Shown here: positions 1 to 5,622 of the stretch, in pieces
Layout: every line of letters begins with the position of its first letter
Numbering within the stretch: the first letter of the stretch is position 1
NCBI GenBank assembly: GCA_964418385.1
Contig: CAYQLH010000053.1
Location: 1-6,359, forward strand
Length of the DNA stretch: 6,359 bases
DNA from: RGIG2560 sp964418385
GTDB lineage: Bacteria; Patescibacteriota; Microgenomatia; UBA1400; PJMF01
Reading direction: 5' to 3'
Position numbers and translations under genes: made by a program
Notes under the pieces: model-generated
What the model was told of the DNA's origin: nothing
Seen by the model: the letters and a program-made list of their open reading frames with translations, nothing else
Databases searched by the model: none

Positions 1-1
1 T

Positions 2-142
2 GCAGGCTTGGGTTTCTGGGGCGGCGGTGGTGAAACCTACACCACCAAGCGGGGATTGGAAAAAGTTATTTTTTACGTGACTATCGTTTGTGTCATCGCT
101 TTTGTTTTCCTTTCCTTGCTCTCGCTGACGATAAGTGCATGA
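2..142 (+). CDS. secG: Preprotein translocase subunit SecG (C-terminal part, 5' end outside window)
   Basis: SecG is the small auxiliary subunit of the SecYEG channel in the cytoplasmic membrane and assists export of unfolded proteins. Only the last 46 codons are present; the reading frame is open from base 2 to TGA at 140-142. The visible part begins in a glycine-rich loop (GLGFWGGGGETYTTKRGLEK) and continues into one hydrophobic segment (VIFYVTIVCVIAFVFLSLLSL) that ends almost at the C terminus. This order, Gly-rich cytoplasmic loop with a T-x-RG-x-EK stretch then the second transmembrane helix, is what SecG proteins show, and the remaining length fits a protein of about 70-80 residues. The first helix and the promoter lie off the left edge. 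The stop overlaps the start of the solute-binding protein gene (ATGA), so the two are co-transcribed. The identification rests on motif and topology only, but the match is characteristic. Confidence 0.86.
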   Translation, partial: AGLGFWGGGGETYTTKRGLEKVIFYVTIVCVIAFVFLSLLSLTISA

Positions 143-1707
143 TCAAATTATACTGGTATATCACTGGCTACATCCGCAAACATGGTCTCAAGTTTTTAGC
201 CGTTATCCTGGCGTCAGCAGTGGTTTTTACCCTGATTTTACCTTCACTTTTTCGCTTTTTTTATCGCCGGCAGACATACTACGTTGGTCTTGTGGGCGAA
301 TACGATCTCACCAATCTCCCAGACGAAGTCAAAAGTCAGCTTTCACGCTCTCTAGTGCGTTTTGACGAAACTTGTGAATTTGACGAAAACAATCTGGATC
401 TTGCTGCCAAACTCGAAATCGAGGACGGTGGTCGCCGTTATCGCTTCACGCTTGAGGATGGACTTGTGTGGCAAGACGGCAAAGCATTTGAAGCGCGCGA
501 CGTCACTTATCGCCTACGCGACGCGCAAGTTACCTACGAAGGCAATCAAGTGATTTATGACTTGCCAGCGCCTTTGGCGAGCTTCCCACAAGCGCTTACC
601 GAGCCGCTTTTGCGCCTAGAACACGTCAAAAAATTTGGTCTTTTTGACCAAATTCGCGTCTGGGGCATTGGTGCTACGCAACTCACCAGTTATGATTGGA
701 TCGATTCTAGCCATCACGCGTTGTCGCAAGTCGTTTTGGATGACTTTGACAATCGGGCGCGTTTCGTCTATCGCTTTTACTACACTCAAGACGAAGCCGT
801 GGAAGCCTTCAAACTCGGGAAAATCGACTTTCTCAATGATGTGACCAATATCAGCGACGTCAAGGATTGGGAAATTACCAATGTCCGCGAACGCAAACTC
901 ACCAATCAGTATTTAGCAGTTTTTTTCAACGCCGACGACCCTCAACTTTCTCGCGGCGTGCGCCAGGCTTTAAGTTACGCCGTGGAAAAGGAACGCGCTG
1001 GCTACGAGCGCGCGATCGGTCCTATCAATGAACGTTGCTCTTGGGCATATTTTTCTGGCGCCAAAAAATACGATAAAAACATTGATAGCGCTGTTGAGCG
1101 TTTATTGGATGAGTTACCAGGAGAACCGATTGAGCTCAACTTGGTGACCACGACCGCTTATTACGACATCGCTGAAAGCGTCAAAAAAGATTGGGAAGAA
1201 CTTGGCGAAGCCGCAGTCACCGCTTGCCAGCAAAGCGAAGACATCCCGGCTGAGAATAAAAATCAATGCGAGTACTTACGCATTCAAGTTCACATCCAGA
1301 TTCAGACCATTCCGGATACCAATAATTTTCAAACCATGCTTGTGGGCCAAAAAATCCCACTTGATCCAGATCAATACAGTCTTTGGCATTCGGGCTTGGC
1401 CACCAATTTCACCCACTACAAAAACACGCGCGTCGACAAGTTGCTCGAGGAAGGTCGCCAAAAAATCAAAACCTCGGAGCGGGGGACCATTTATCAAGAA
1501 TTTCAGCAAAATCTCCTTGAAGATCCGCCGGCAATTTTCCTCTGGCATCTTACCAGTTTTGATCTTGCCCGTGGTGACAATCTCGCTTTGATTGATCTTT
1601 CCAAGCTGCGCCACCGCGAAGAAGCGCCCGTCAGCGCGCCCGCTGATAACGTCCAAAACGATAATACTGATACACCGCCACAAGAAGAGAATTCTGAGGA
1701 CATTTAG
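139..1707 (+). CDS. Membrane-anchored ABC-type peptide/solute-binding protein, family 5 (SBP_bac_5, OppA/DppA-like)
   Basis: Family-5 binding proteins capture oligopeptides, nickel or similar solutes outside the membrane and pass them to an ABC importer. The protein has 522 residues. ATG 139 is chosen because it overlaps the secG stop (ATGA) and starts a natural basic N terminus; an upstream GTG at 88 would lie inside secG. Residues 1-18 are basic, about 19-41 form a transmembrane helix, and no lipobox Cys follows, so it is probably anchored by an uncleaved helix. Family signatures: FTLEDGLVWQDGKAFEARDVTY (about 103-124, the x-W-x-DGK-x(4)-DV block), an FFN...RQALSYAVEKE block (about 262-285), and DPDQYSLWHSG (about 409-419). 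The last 30 or so residues are Pro/Asp/Glu/Asn-rich and look disordered. No permease or ATPase gene is in the window, so the transport partner and ligand are unknown. It could serve as an orphan receptor or a surface protein. Confidence 0.88.
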   Translation: MIKLYWYITGYIRKHGLKFLAVILASAVVFTLILPSLFRFFYRRQTYYVGLVGEYDLTNLPDEVKSQLSRSLVRFDETCEFDENNLDLAAKLEIEDGGRRYRFTLEDGLVWQDGKAFEARDVTYRLRDAQVTYEGNQVIYDLPAPLASFPQALTEPLLRLEHVKKFGLFDQIRVWGIGATQLTSYDWIDSSHHALSQVVLDDFDNRARFVYRFYYTQDEAVEAFKLGKIDFLNDVTNISDVKDWEITNVRERKLTNQYLAVFFNADDPQLSRGVRQALSYAVEKERAGYERAIGPINERCSWAYFSGAKKYDKNIDSAVERLLDELPGEPIELNLVTTTAYYDIAESVKKDWEELGEAAVTACQQSEDIPAENKNQCEYLRIQVHIQIQTIPDTNNFQTMLVGQKIPLDPDQYSLWHSGLATNFTHYKNTRVDKLLEEGRQKIKTSERGTIYQEFQQNLLEDPPAIFLWHLTSFDLARGDNLALIDLSKLRHREEAPVSAPADNVQNDNTDTPPQEENSEDI

Positions 1708-1727
1708 TCTAAATAAATCTCCACCAG

Positions 1728-1755
1728 TTGGCGCCACCTTTTTGTGTGATATAAT
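1728..1755 (+). promoter_or_regulatory. Extended -10 promoter of the acyltransferase gene, predicted leaderless
   Basis: A perfect TATAAT lies at 1750-1755, preceded by TGA at 1747-1749, giving the extended -10 form TGnTATAAT. A TTGGCG at 1728-1733 (4 of 6 to TTGACA) sits 16 bases upstream. If the last T of the -10 is position -7, the +1 is base 1762, exactly the A of the ATG. Only ATTTAC separates the -10 box from the start codon, so no Shine-Dalgarno sequence fits. The TGA of the extended -10 is also an in-frame stop for the acyltransferase frame, so translation cannot begin further upstream. Confidence 0.78.
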
Positions 1756-1761
1756 ATTTAC

Positions 1762-2964
1762 ATGCCGGTCAAAAAAGTTGACTATCGCTTCAAAATTCTT
1801 TACGCTTTAGCGATCGTGATGGTGGTGTGCACCCACACCAACGGTGGCGGCTTGGATCTGATGCGTCACTGGTTTCCGTATCCCAGCATTCAATTGGCAA
1901 TTTTTGCCTTTGCATCGGGATATTTTTATAAAAAAGCTCACGAGTCTGCGCCCTGGCATTATATTTGGCGGCAATTCAAACGTCTCATCATTCCCATGTA
2001 CCTGTACAACTTTTTTTACGGCGTCCTCTCGCACATCCTTTCTCTTCAAGGTTTTAGCATCGGCGGTTATGTCACTCTCGACAGTCTCTTGCTGGCGCCA
2101 CTTTACGATGGCAACCAATTCTTTTTTAACGTTGGTGGCTGGTTTGTGGTGCCGCTTTTCATCATTCAGTTTGTCAACGTCTTTTTCCGCCGCCTCTTTG
2201 CTGGTCTCGAAAGTGGCAGCAAACAAATCCCAGAATGGCTTTTTTTCGGTATTGCTTTAGCTCTCGGTTTACTCGGCAACACCCTGGCGATCAAAGGCTA
2301 CAATACCGGTTGGTGGCTGCTTTTGGTACGACCGTTGTATTTGTTGCCGTTTTACGCTGCGGGCATTTTTTACCGTCGCGTGCTCGAGCCGCGCGAACAT
2401 ATTTCCACCTTTTGGCTACTTGCTGGCCTCTTAGCAGCCAAATATCTGCTTGCCGCCTGGCTCGGACACATGCCAGATTATACGCCCATGTGGTGTCATG
2501 ACTTCACTGACGGCGCCGCCATGCCCATTATCGTCGGTTTGCTTGGCATTGCCTTCTGGTTGCGGATCGCTCGCGATCTGGCAGACAGTATCGGTCGCTC
2601 GCGTGCCATCGGTGCCATCGCCGACAGTACCTACTCCATCATGATCAACCAATTTTTGGGTTTTATGCTTGTCAAATCGTTTTTTGCTCTTGTTGCTTCC
2701 ATGACATCGCTGTTTGCGGATTTCGACTGGGCAGCCTATCACAGTGACATCTGGTATTATTATTATCCCTTCGGTCTGGAGCAATCATTACTGATTTACG
2801 TCGTCGCGGGTCTGGTGATTCCGATTTTCATCCAGCGCGGGATTAACTTCATTAGCCGTGAACTCGCCGCCCTGGACGCGCGCTCCAGTGAGCCTATTGG
2901 TTGGCGCCGCCGTGTCTATCACGGTGCCCGCAAAGAAATTGCCGCCGAAAACAACGTCCTCTAA
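1762..2964 (+). CDS. Acyltransferase-3 family integral membrane protein
   Basis: Acyltransferase-3 (AT3) proteins are multi-pass membrane enzymes that move acyl groups, usually acetyl, from the cytoplasm onto surface sugars, lipids or antibiotics. The 400 residues are hydrophobic over most of the length, with about 10 likely membrane segments and a basic C-terminal tail (GWRRRVYHGARKE). Family features: N-terminal helix YRFKILYALAIVMVVCTHT with the expected His (H25), followed by FPYPSIQLAIFAFASGYFYKK (the 'P...F...SGyf' block). Next come RQFKRLIIPMYLYN (70-83, basic cluster before a Pro-containing helix) and VGGWFVVPLFI (124-134, the WF-x(2)-P-L block). The residue 11 before H25, normally Arg or Lys in AT3 proteins, is Tyr14; R9 and K11 are nearby. 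The start is forced by an in-frame TGA at 1747-1749. The gene is 54 bases after the binding-protein gene but has its own promoter. No sugar-synthesis gene is adjacent, so the acceptor cannot be predicted. Confidence 0.84.
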   Translation: MPVKKVDYRFKILYALAIVMVVCTHTNGGGLDLMRHWFPYPSIQLAIFAFASGYFYKKAHESAPWHYIWRQFKRLIIPMYLYNFFYGVLSHILSLQGFSIGGYVTLDSLLLAPLYDGNQFFFNVGGWFVVPLFIIQFVNVFFRRLFAGLESGSKQIPEWLFFGIALALGLLGNTLAIKGYNTGWWLLLVRPLYLLPFYAAGIFYRRVLEPREHISTFWLLAGLLAAKYLLAAWLGHMPDYTPMWCHDFTDGAAMPIIVGLLGIAFWLRIARDLADSIGRSRAIGAIADSTYSIMINQFLGFMLVKSFFALVASMTSLFADFDWAAYHSDIWYYYYPFGLEQSLLIYVVAGLVIPIFIQRGINFISRELAALDARSSEPIGWRRRVYHGARKEIAAENNVL

Positions 2965-3031
2965 AAAATTTAAAATTAGAAAGAAAAAATTATAAAGAGT
3001 ACAACTGTGTTTTTTGTTTGTCAAAATTTGT

Positions 3032-3050
3032 TCACATTTTCCAGATGTGA
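3032..3050. repeat. Short hairpin TCACAT / ATGTGA
   Basis: TCACAT (3032-3037) and ATGTGA (3045-3050) are exact reverse complements around a 7-base loop (TTTCCAG). The stem is only 6 bp and no T run follows on either strand, so it is a weak structure. It could be a partial terminator or a binding site for either converging transcript. Confidence 0.3.
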
Positions 3051-3051
3051 T

Positions 3052-3082
3052 TGTTAAACATTTGTTAAACACTTGTTTAACA
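3052..3082. repeat. Three TGTTAAACA elements at 11-bp spacing, the third inverted
   Basis: TGTTAAACA occurs at 3052-3060 and 3063-3071, and its exact reverse complement TGTTTAACA at 3074-3082. Each pair is separated by 2 bases, so the starts are 11 bp apart, about one helical turn. The second and third copies can form an 8-bp stem (TGTTAAAC / GTTTAACA) with an ACTT loop. The arrangement resembles a multi-site protein-binding element or a terminator-like hairpin without a T run. Its place downstream of both genes makes a classical operator role unlikely. Confidence 0.5.
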
Positions 3083-3113
3083 TTTTAAATTTATAATTTC
3101 TAATTTCACGCAG

Positions 3114-4997
3114 TTACCACGAGCCACCACCGCCACCACCGTGGCCGCCGCCAGAAAAGCCACCGCCACCGCCGTGACCACCGCTAGAATAGCCGCTCCC
3201 GCTACTGCTTGGTTGCGAAACCATCGCTGCTTTTGCCGTCCGCATTGTGTCGTTCATAAAAGAGTTAAAAGCGTAAGGATTAAACGGTCCCGACGATGCG
3301 TACCAGTCTGGCGGCTCGCTCAGCAAATCGCGGAATTGCTTCACCCAGACCTCGCTTACACCCAAAGCGTAAGTATAAGGCAAAATGTTGTAAAAATACT
3401 GTGGGTTTTCGCTCACCAAAGCTTCCAGGCGATTTTTTTCTGCGGTGATCAAAAACCGCCGCAGTCCCAAAATTTTGCCTTTCCATTCTCGACCCTGATC
3501 AGTTAATTTATCCATGTACAAGGCCAAAACAAGTGTCCCGCTGCTTGCCGCCAAGCCCAGCAAACTAAAAATAATCGCCACACTGTCGCCCATCATGTCG
3601 GCGCCTGAAGTGCCAAACCAAGTTAAAAACGCCATGCCGACGCCTGTAATTGCCAAAAGCAAACCCACGCCTTTGGACATGTAAATCATCACAAAAGCCA
3701 GTCCCAAAGCGCCCGCCACGATAAAAAACCACAAACTTTCAACCAAATCTGGTTGGTAAAACCACATTGGCATTAAAATGCAGGTGCTGAGTGATGCTGC
3801 CGCCAAGAAAGCTGTCCAGTTCTGTTTTTCTCTCGCTTGGCTATCCCAAGTAGTTTTGTGTATTTTGCCATTTTTGAGCAATTCCGTCACTTCGTTGACT
3901 GTGAGGTAAAATTTGTTGGTTAAATCGGCACTTGTTACTCTGTCTTTGCGGGAAAAAAGCCCCGCAAAAAACCTTCTGGCGGCTTCGTCACTGCCATCAT
4001 AATCTTTTACCTTTTCCAAGCGATAACTTTTTTTCTTGTTCTTGTCGCCAGTATCAACAATCCGCAAATATCCCTTGTCCGCCAAATAAATCAGCAAAGA
4101 AATCACCGCATCGTTGGTGACGACTTCGCTGTACACCAAGCCCACTTCTGCCGAATTTAGCCCTTCTGGAGGATAAAATTCCACCGTTTCCACCACCGGC
4201 TCGTCGCGACCATAAGTGGACCACCAGAAAAACGCCACTATGAAAATCCCCACACACACAAGCGCCAAGAAAATCAAGACGTAATTAATGGCAAAGCCAG
4301 CGTTTATGAAATAGTCGTCTGGCAGCGTGACGCGGATATTCAAACCTTCGCCAGGCTCAAGTGTCCGCAAAACCGTCCCGCGAATATGCAAACCGTCTAC
4401 TTCATAGTTGACGTCGTCTGTGCCTCTGTAGCCATAGCTGCCCGTGCTCAGACCCACTTGCTCGGCGTCAAAATCTTTCGGCAGTTCCACGTCAAAACTC
4501 GCGTGCTCAATCGGCACGTCCCACTCCAAACCAATCAAGTTGTAATAAAACTCATCTGCGTCTTTTAAGCGATCGGGACCCGGATTGTACAGATAAGTAA
4601 TCACGTATGTTTGCTCGCCAGTGACGGTGGTGTCAGCGTCACCCAGACGAATTTTCATTTTTCCATCTTCGCGGTTGACCTTAAAAGCGGTGTTCGCCGT
4701 GATGTCACTGATTTGCACGCGATTTTCGCTTGAAGTGACTTGGTTTTCGCCCGTGCTGGGGTCCACTCGATAAACCGTCTCTCGCAAGGGGAGAGTCCGG
4801 TAAATGCCGTGACGTGGTTCGTCAAAGTTCACCGTCAGCGTTTCCGTAAAATAATAAGTATTATTTTCTCGGACTTCTACCTGGATGTTATAATCAGTGA
4901 TCGTGTAACCGCCCAAAGACGCATTCGCCAAGCGTCCTGCCGACAAACAACACGCCAGCACGCTTACACTTGCCACCAAACGCTTTAGCCACCGCAT
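3114..4997 (-). CDS. DUF2207 family predicted membrane protein with Gly-rich C terminus
   Basis: DUF2207 proteins are predicted envelope membrane proteins of unknown biochemical role, often encoded beside LemA. The 627-residue product starts with a signal peptide (MRWLKRLVASVSVLACCLSAGRLANA, cleavage likely after A26). An extracytoplasmic beta-rich domain (about 27-234) carries the RHGIYRTLPL signature (62-71). A transmembrane helix follows (about 235-257), then a cytoplasmic part with FYPPEGLNSAEVGLVYS (274-290) and NDAVISLLIYLADKGYLRI (295-313). Four hydrophobic segments lie at about 394-411, 421-440, 443-461 and 472-494. The conserved block WKGKILGLRRFLITAEKNRL...LPYTYALGV spans about 505-547. 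The protein ends in a GGHGGGGGFSGGG-type tail finishing in SW, typical of the family. ATG 4997 is preferred over one at 5060, which lies inside lemA and would add a non-signal leader. It starts 16 bases after the lemA stop with a weak AAGG 10 bases upstream, so the two form an operon. Confidence 0.9.
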   Translation of the reverse strand: MRWLKRLVASVSVLACCLSAGRLANASLGGYTITDYNIQVEVRENNTYYFTETLTVNFDEPRHGIYRTLPLRETVYRVDPSTGENQVTSSENRVQISDITANTAFKVNREDGKMKIRLGDADTTVTGEQTYVITYLYNPGPDRLKDADEFYYNLIGLEWDVPIEHASFDVELPKDFDAEQVGLSTGSYGYRGTDDVNYEVDGLHIRGTVLRTLEPGEGLNIRVTLPDDYFINAGFAINYVLIFLALVCVGIFIVAFFWWSTYGRDEPVVETVEFYPPEGLNSAEVGLVYSEVVTNDAVISLLIYLADKGYLRIVDTGDKNKKKSYRLEKVKDYDGSDEAARRFFAGLFSRKDRVTSADLTNKFYLTVNEVTELLKNGKIHKTTWDSQAREKQNWTAFLAAASLSTCILMPMWFYQPDLVESLWFFIVAGALGLAFVMIYMSKGVGLLLAITGVGMAFLTWFGTSGADMMGDSVAIIFSLLGLAASSGTLVLALYMDKLTDQGREWKGKILGLRRFLITAEKNRLEALVSENPQYFYNILPYTYALGVSEVWVKQFRDLLSEPPDWYASSGPFNPYAFNSFMNDTMRTAKAAMVSQPSSSGSGYSSGGHGGGGGFSGGGHGGGGGGSW

Positions 4998-5007
4998 CGC
5001 TCGTCTG

Positions 5008-5011
5008 CCTT
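5008..5011 (-). promoter_or_regulatory. Weak ribosome binding site of the DUF2207 gene
   Basis: AAGG on the minus strand lies 10 bases before ATG 4997 and just after the lemA stop. It is short and the spacing is long, so translation is probably helped by coupling to lemA. It supports the 4997 start over the one at 5060. Confidence 0.4.
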
Positions 5012-5013
5012 GA

Positions 5014-5565
5014 TCAGAATTGCACTTTGACGTTTTCGCGTTCGGCCGCCGCCGCCTCAAACATCATCGCCGGCTTGAAGCCAAAAATATTGGCGATCAA
5101 GTTGCTCGGGAAAACTTGGATCTTGTTGTTGTATTGACGCACCGTGCCGTTGTAATACTTACGCGAGTTGGCAATGTCGTCTTCGATGCTCGACAAATCA
5201 CCTTGCAATTGCGTGAAATTGGCACTCGCTTTCAGTTCTGGATAGTTTTCCGCCACGGCGATAATTTTGGTCAAAGTTTGTGACAGTTTTTGGTTAACGT
5301 CGATTTTTTGCTCTGGGGTCATATCATTGTACGACCCAGCCCGCAATTTCGTCAGCTCGTCAAACGTCTCTTTTTCATGTTTGGCGTAACCTTTCACCGT
5401 TTCCACCAGATTTGGCACCAAATCCCAGCGTTTTTTCAGGTAAACATCCATCGTCGAAAAGCCTTCTTGCGTCAAATTGCGCAATTTCACCATCGCGTTA
5501 TATTCACCTACCGCGTAGGCCGCTATCGCCAGCAAAACTACCAAAACAATGACAGCAACACTCAT
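5014..5565 (-). CDS. lemA: LemA family protein
   Basis: LemA proteins are small membrane-anchored alpha-helical proteins of the envelope; their molecular function is not settled. The product is 183 residues, the usual family length. An N-terminal membrane helix (about 2-19) is followed by the conserved stretch GEYNAMVKLRNLTQEGFSTM (20-39). Next come VYLKKRWDLVPNLVETVKGY (41-60) and AKHEKETFDELTKLRAG (61-77). The C-terminal half has YPELKASANFTQLQGDLSSI (108-127), ANSRKYYNGTVRQYNNKIQ (132-150) and VFPSNLIANIFGF (151-163). These blocks (YN-x-L, KRR-x-DL-x-PNLV, YPELKA, YN-x(2)-V-x(2)-YN, FPS) are the family hallmarks. The start is supported by an AAAGG 5 bases upstream and by a promoter. The gene is first in an operon with the DUF2207 gene, a pairing seen in many bacteria that suggests a joint envelope role. 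Confidence 0.95.
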   Translation of the reverse strand: MSVAVIVLVVLLAIAAYAVGEYNAMVKLRNLTQEGFSTMDVYLKKRWDLVPNLVETVKGYAKHEKETFDELTKLRAGSYNDMTPEQKIDVNQKLSQTLTKIIAVAENYPELKASANFTQLQGDLSSIEDDIANSRKYYNGTVRQYNNKIQVFPSNLIANIFGFKPAMMFEAAAAERENVKVQF

Positions 5566-5570
5566 GCTTA

Positions 5571-5575
5571 CCTTT
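5571..5575 (-). promoter_or_regulatory. Ribosome binding site of lemA
   Basis: AAAGG on the minus strand (within AAGAAAGGTAAGC) ends 5 bases before ATG 5565. It is a plausible Shine-Dalgarno element within the predicted 22-base leader and fixes the lemA start. The acyltransferase gene in the same window, by contrast, has no room for one. Confidence 0.65.
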
Positions 5576-5593
5576 CTTTATTAAACTAGACCA

Positions 5594-5622
5594 ATTTTAT
5601 CATGTTCACGCCTTCGCGTCAA
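5594..5622 (-). promoter_or_regulatory. Sigma-70-type promoter of the lemA-DUF2207 operon
   Basis: On the minus strand TTGACG (5622-5617, 5 of 6 to TTGACA) is followed after exactly 17 bases by TAAAAT (5599-5594, 5 of 6 to TATAAT). A TGA directly upstream of the -10 also gives an extended -10. The predicted +1 is near 5587, giving a leader of about 22 bases that contains the AAAGG site. The -35 box lies inside the last codons of the DHH-like gene. Confidence 0.75.

Larger units (their letters stand above)
2973..3106. repeat. Imperfect long inverted repeat bounding the spacer
   Basis: The left arm is 2973-2996 (AAATTAGAAA, then a short A-rich insert, then ATTATAAA). The right arm is 3090-3106, which reads AAATTAGAAATTATAAA on the minus strand. 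The arms match over 17 bases once the 7-base insert in the left arm is skipped. The AATTTAAAAT word next to each arm is also shared. The arms lie just beyond the two converging stop codons, so either transcript could fold across the spacer. A/T composition makes chance matches more likely, which lowers confidence. Confidence 0.45.
2965..3113. other. AT-rich convergent intergenic spacer
   Basis: This 149-base spacer separates the 3' ends of the rightward acyltransferase gene and the leftward DUF2207 gene. It is far richer in A/T than the flanking genes. It holds an imperfect long inverted repeat at its ends, three 9-bp TGTTAAACA-type elements and a small hairpin, all listed separately. I see no credible ORF and no GC-rich stem followed by a T run. 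Termination for both genes presumably happens here, but no canonical intrinsic terminator can be named. Confidence 0.7.

Noticed and set aside
88..138. GTG-initiated N-terminal extension of the solute-binding protein
   Set aside because: It lies wholly within the secG coding end and adds a non-conserved leader. ATG 139 gives a natural basic N terminus and an ATGA overlap.
1276..1737. Long minus-strand ORF of 153 codons opposite the solute-binding protein gene
   Set aside because: It is the antisense shadow of a gene with clear family signatures and shows no recognisable domain or ribosome site.
1708..1749. Intrinsic terminator after the solute-binding protein gene (TGGCGCCA then CTTTTT)
   Set aside because: TGGCGCCA is a palindrome without a loop and cannot form a useful hairpin. 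No longer stem is seen, so termination here is not supported.
2989..3024. Perfect TTGACA (3024-3019) and TATAAT (2994-2989) on the minus strand, a possible antisense promoter
   Set aside because: The spacer between the boxes is 24 bases, too long for a sigma-70 promoter, and the hexamer at 17 bases (TACTCT) is poor. In such AT-rich DNA these words arise by chance.
2788..3072. Minus-strand ORF of 94 codons starting in the spacer
   Set aside because: Most of it is antisense to the acyltransferase gene, its sequence matches no family I know, and no ribosome site precedes it. It is a frame shadow.
3073..3097. TATAAT at 3092-3097 on the plus strand as a promoter
   Set aside because: The nearest -35-like word is only 13 bases upstream, no TG extension is present, and it would transcribe antisense to the DUF2207 gene with no ORF to serve.
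3117..3190. CCACC/GCC-rich tract as a tandem repeat or CRISPR-like element
   Set aside because: It is simply the codons of the Gly-rich C-terminal tail of the DUF2207 protein.
5606..5608. UGA recoding (Gly) as in Gracilibacteria/SR1
   Set aside because: TGA ends secG, lemA and the DHH-like gene at family-appropriate positions, and no gene here has an internal TGA.
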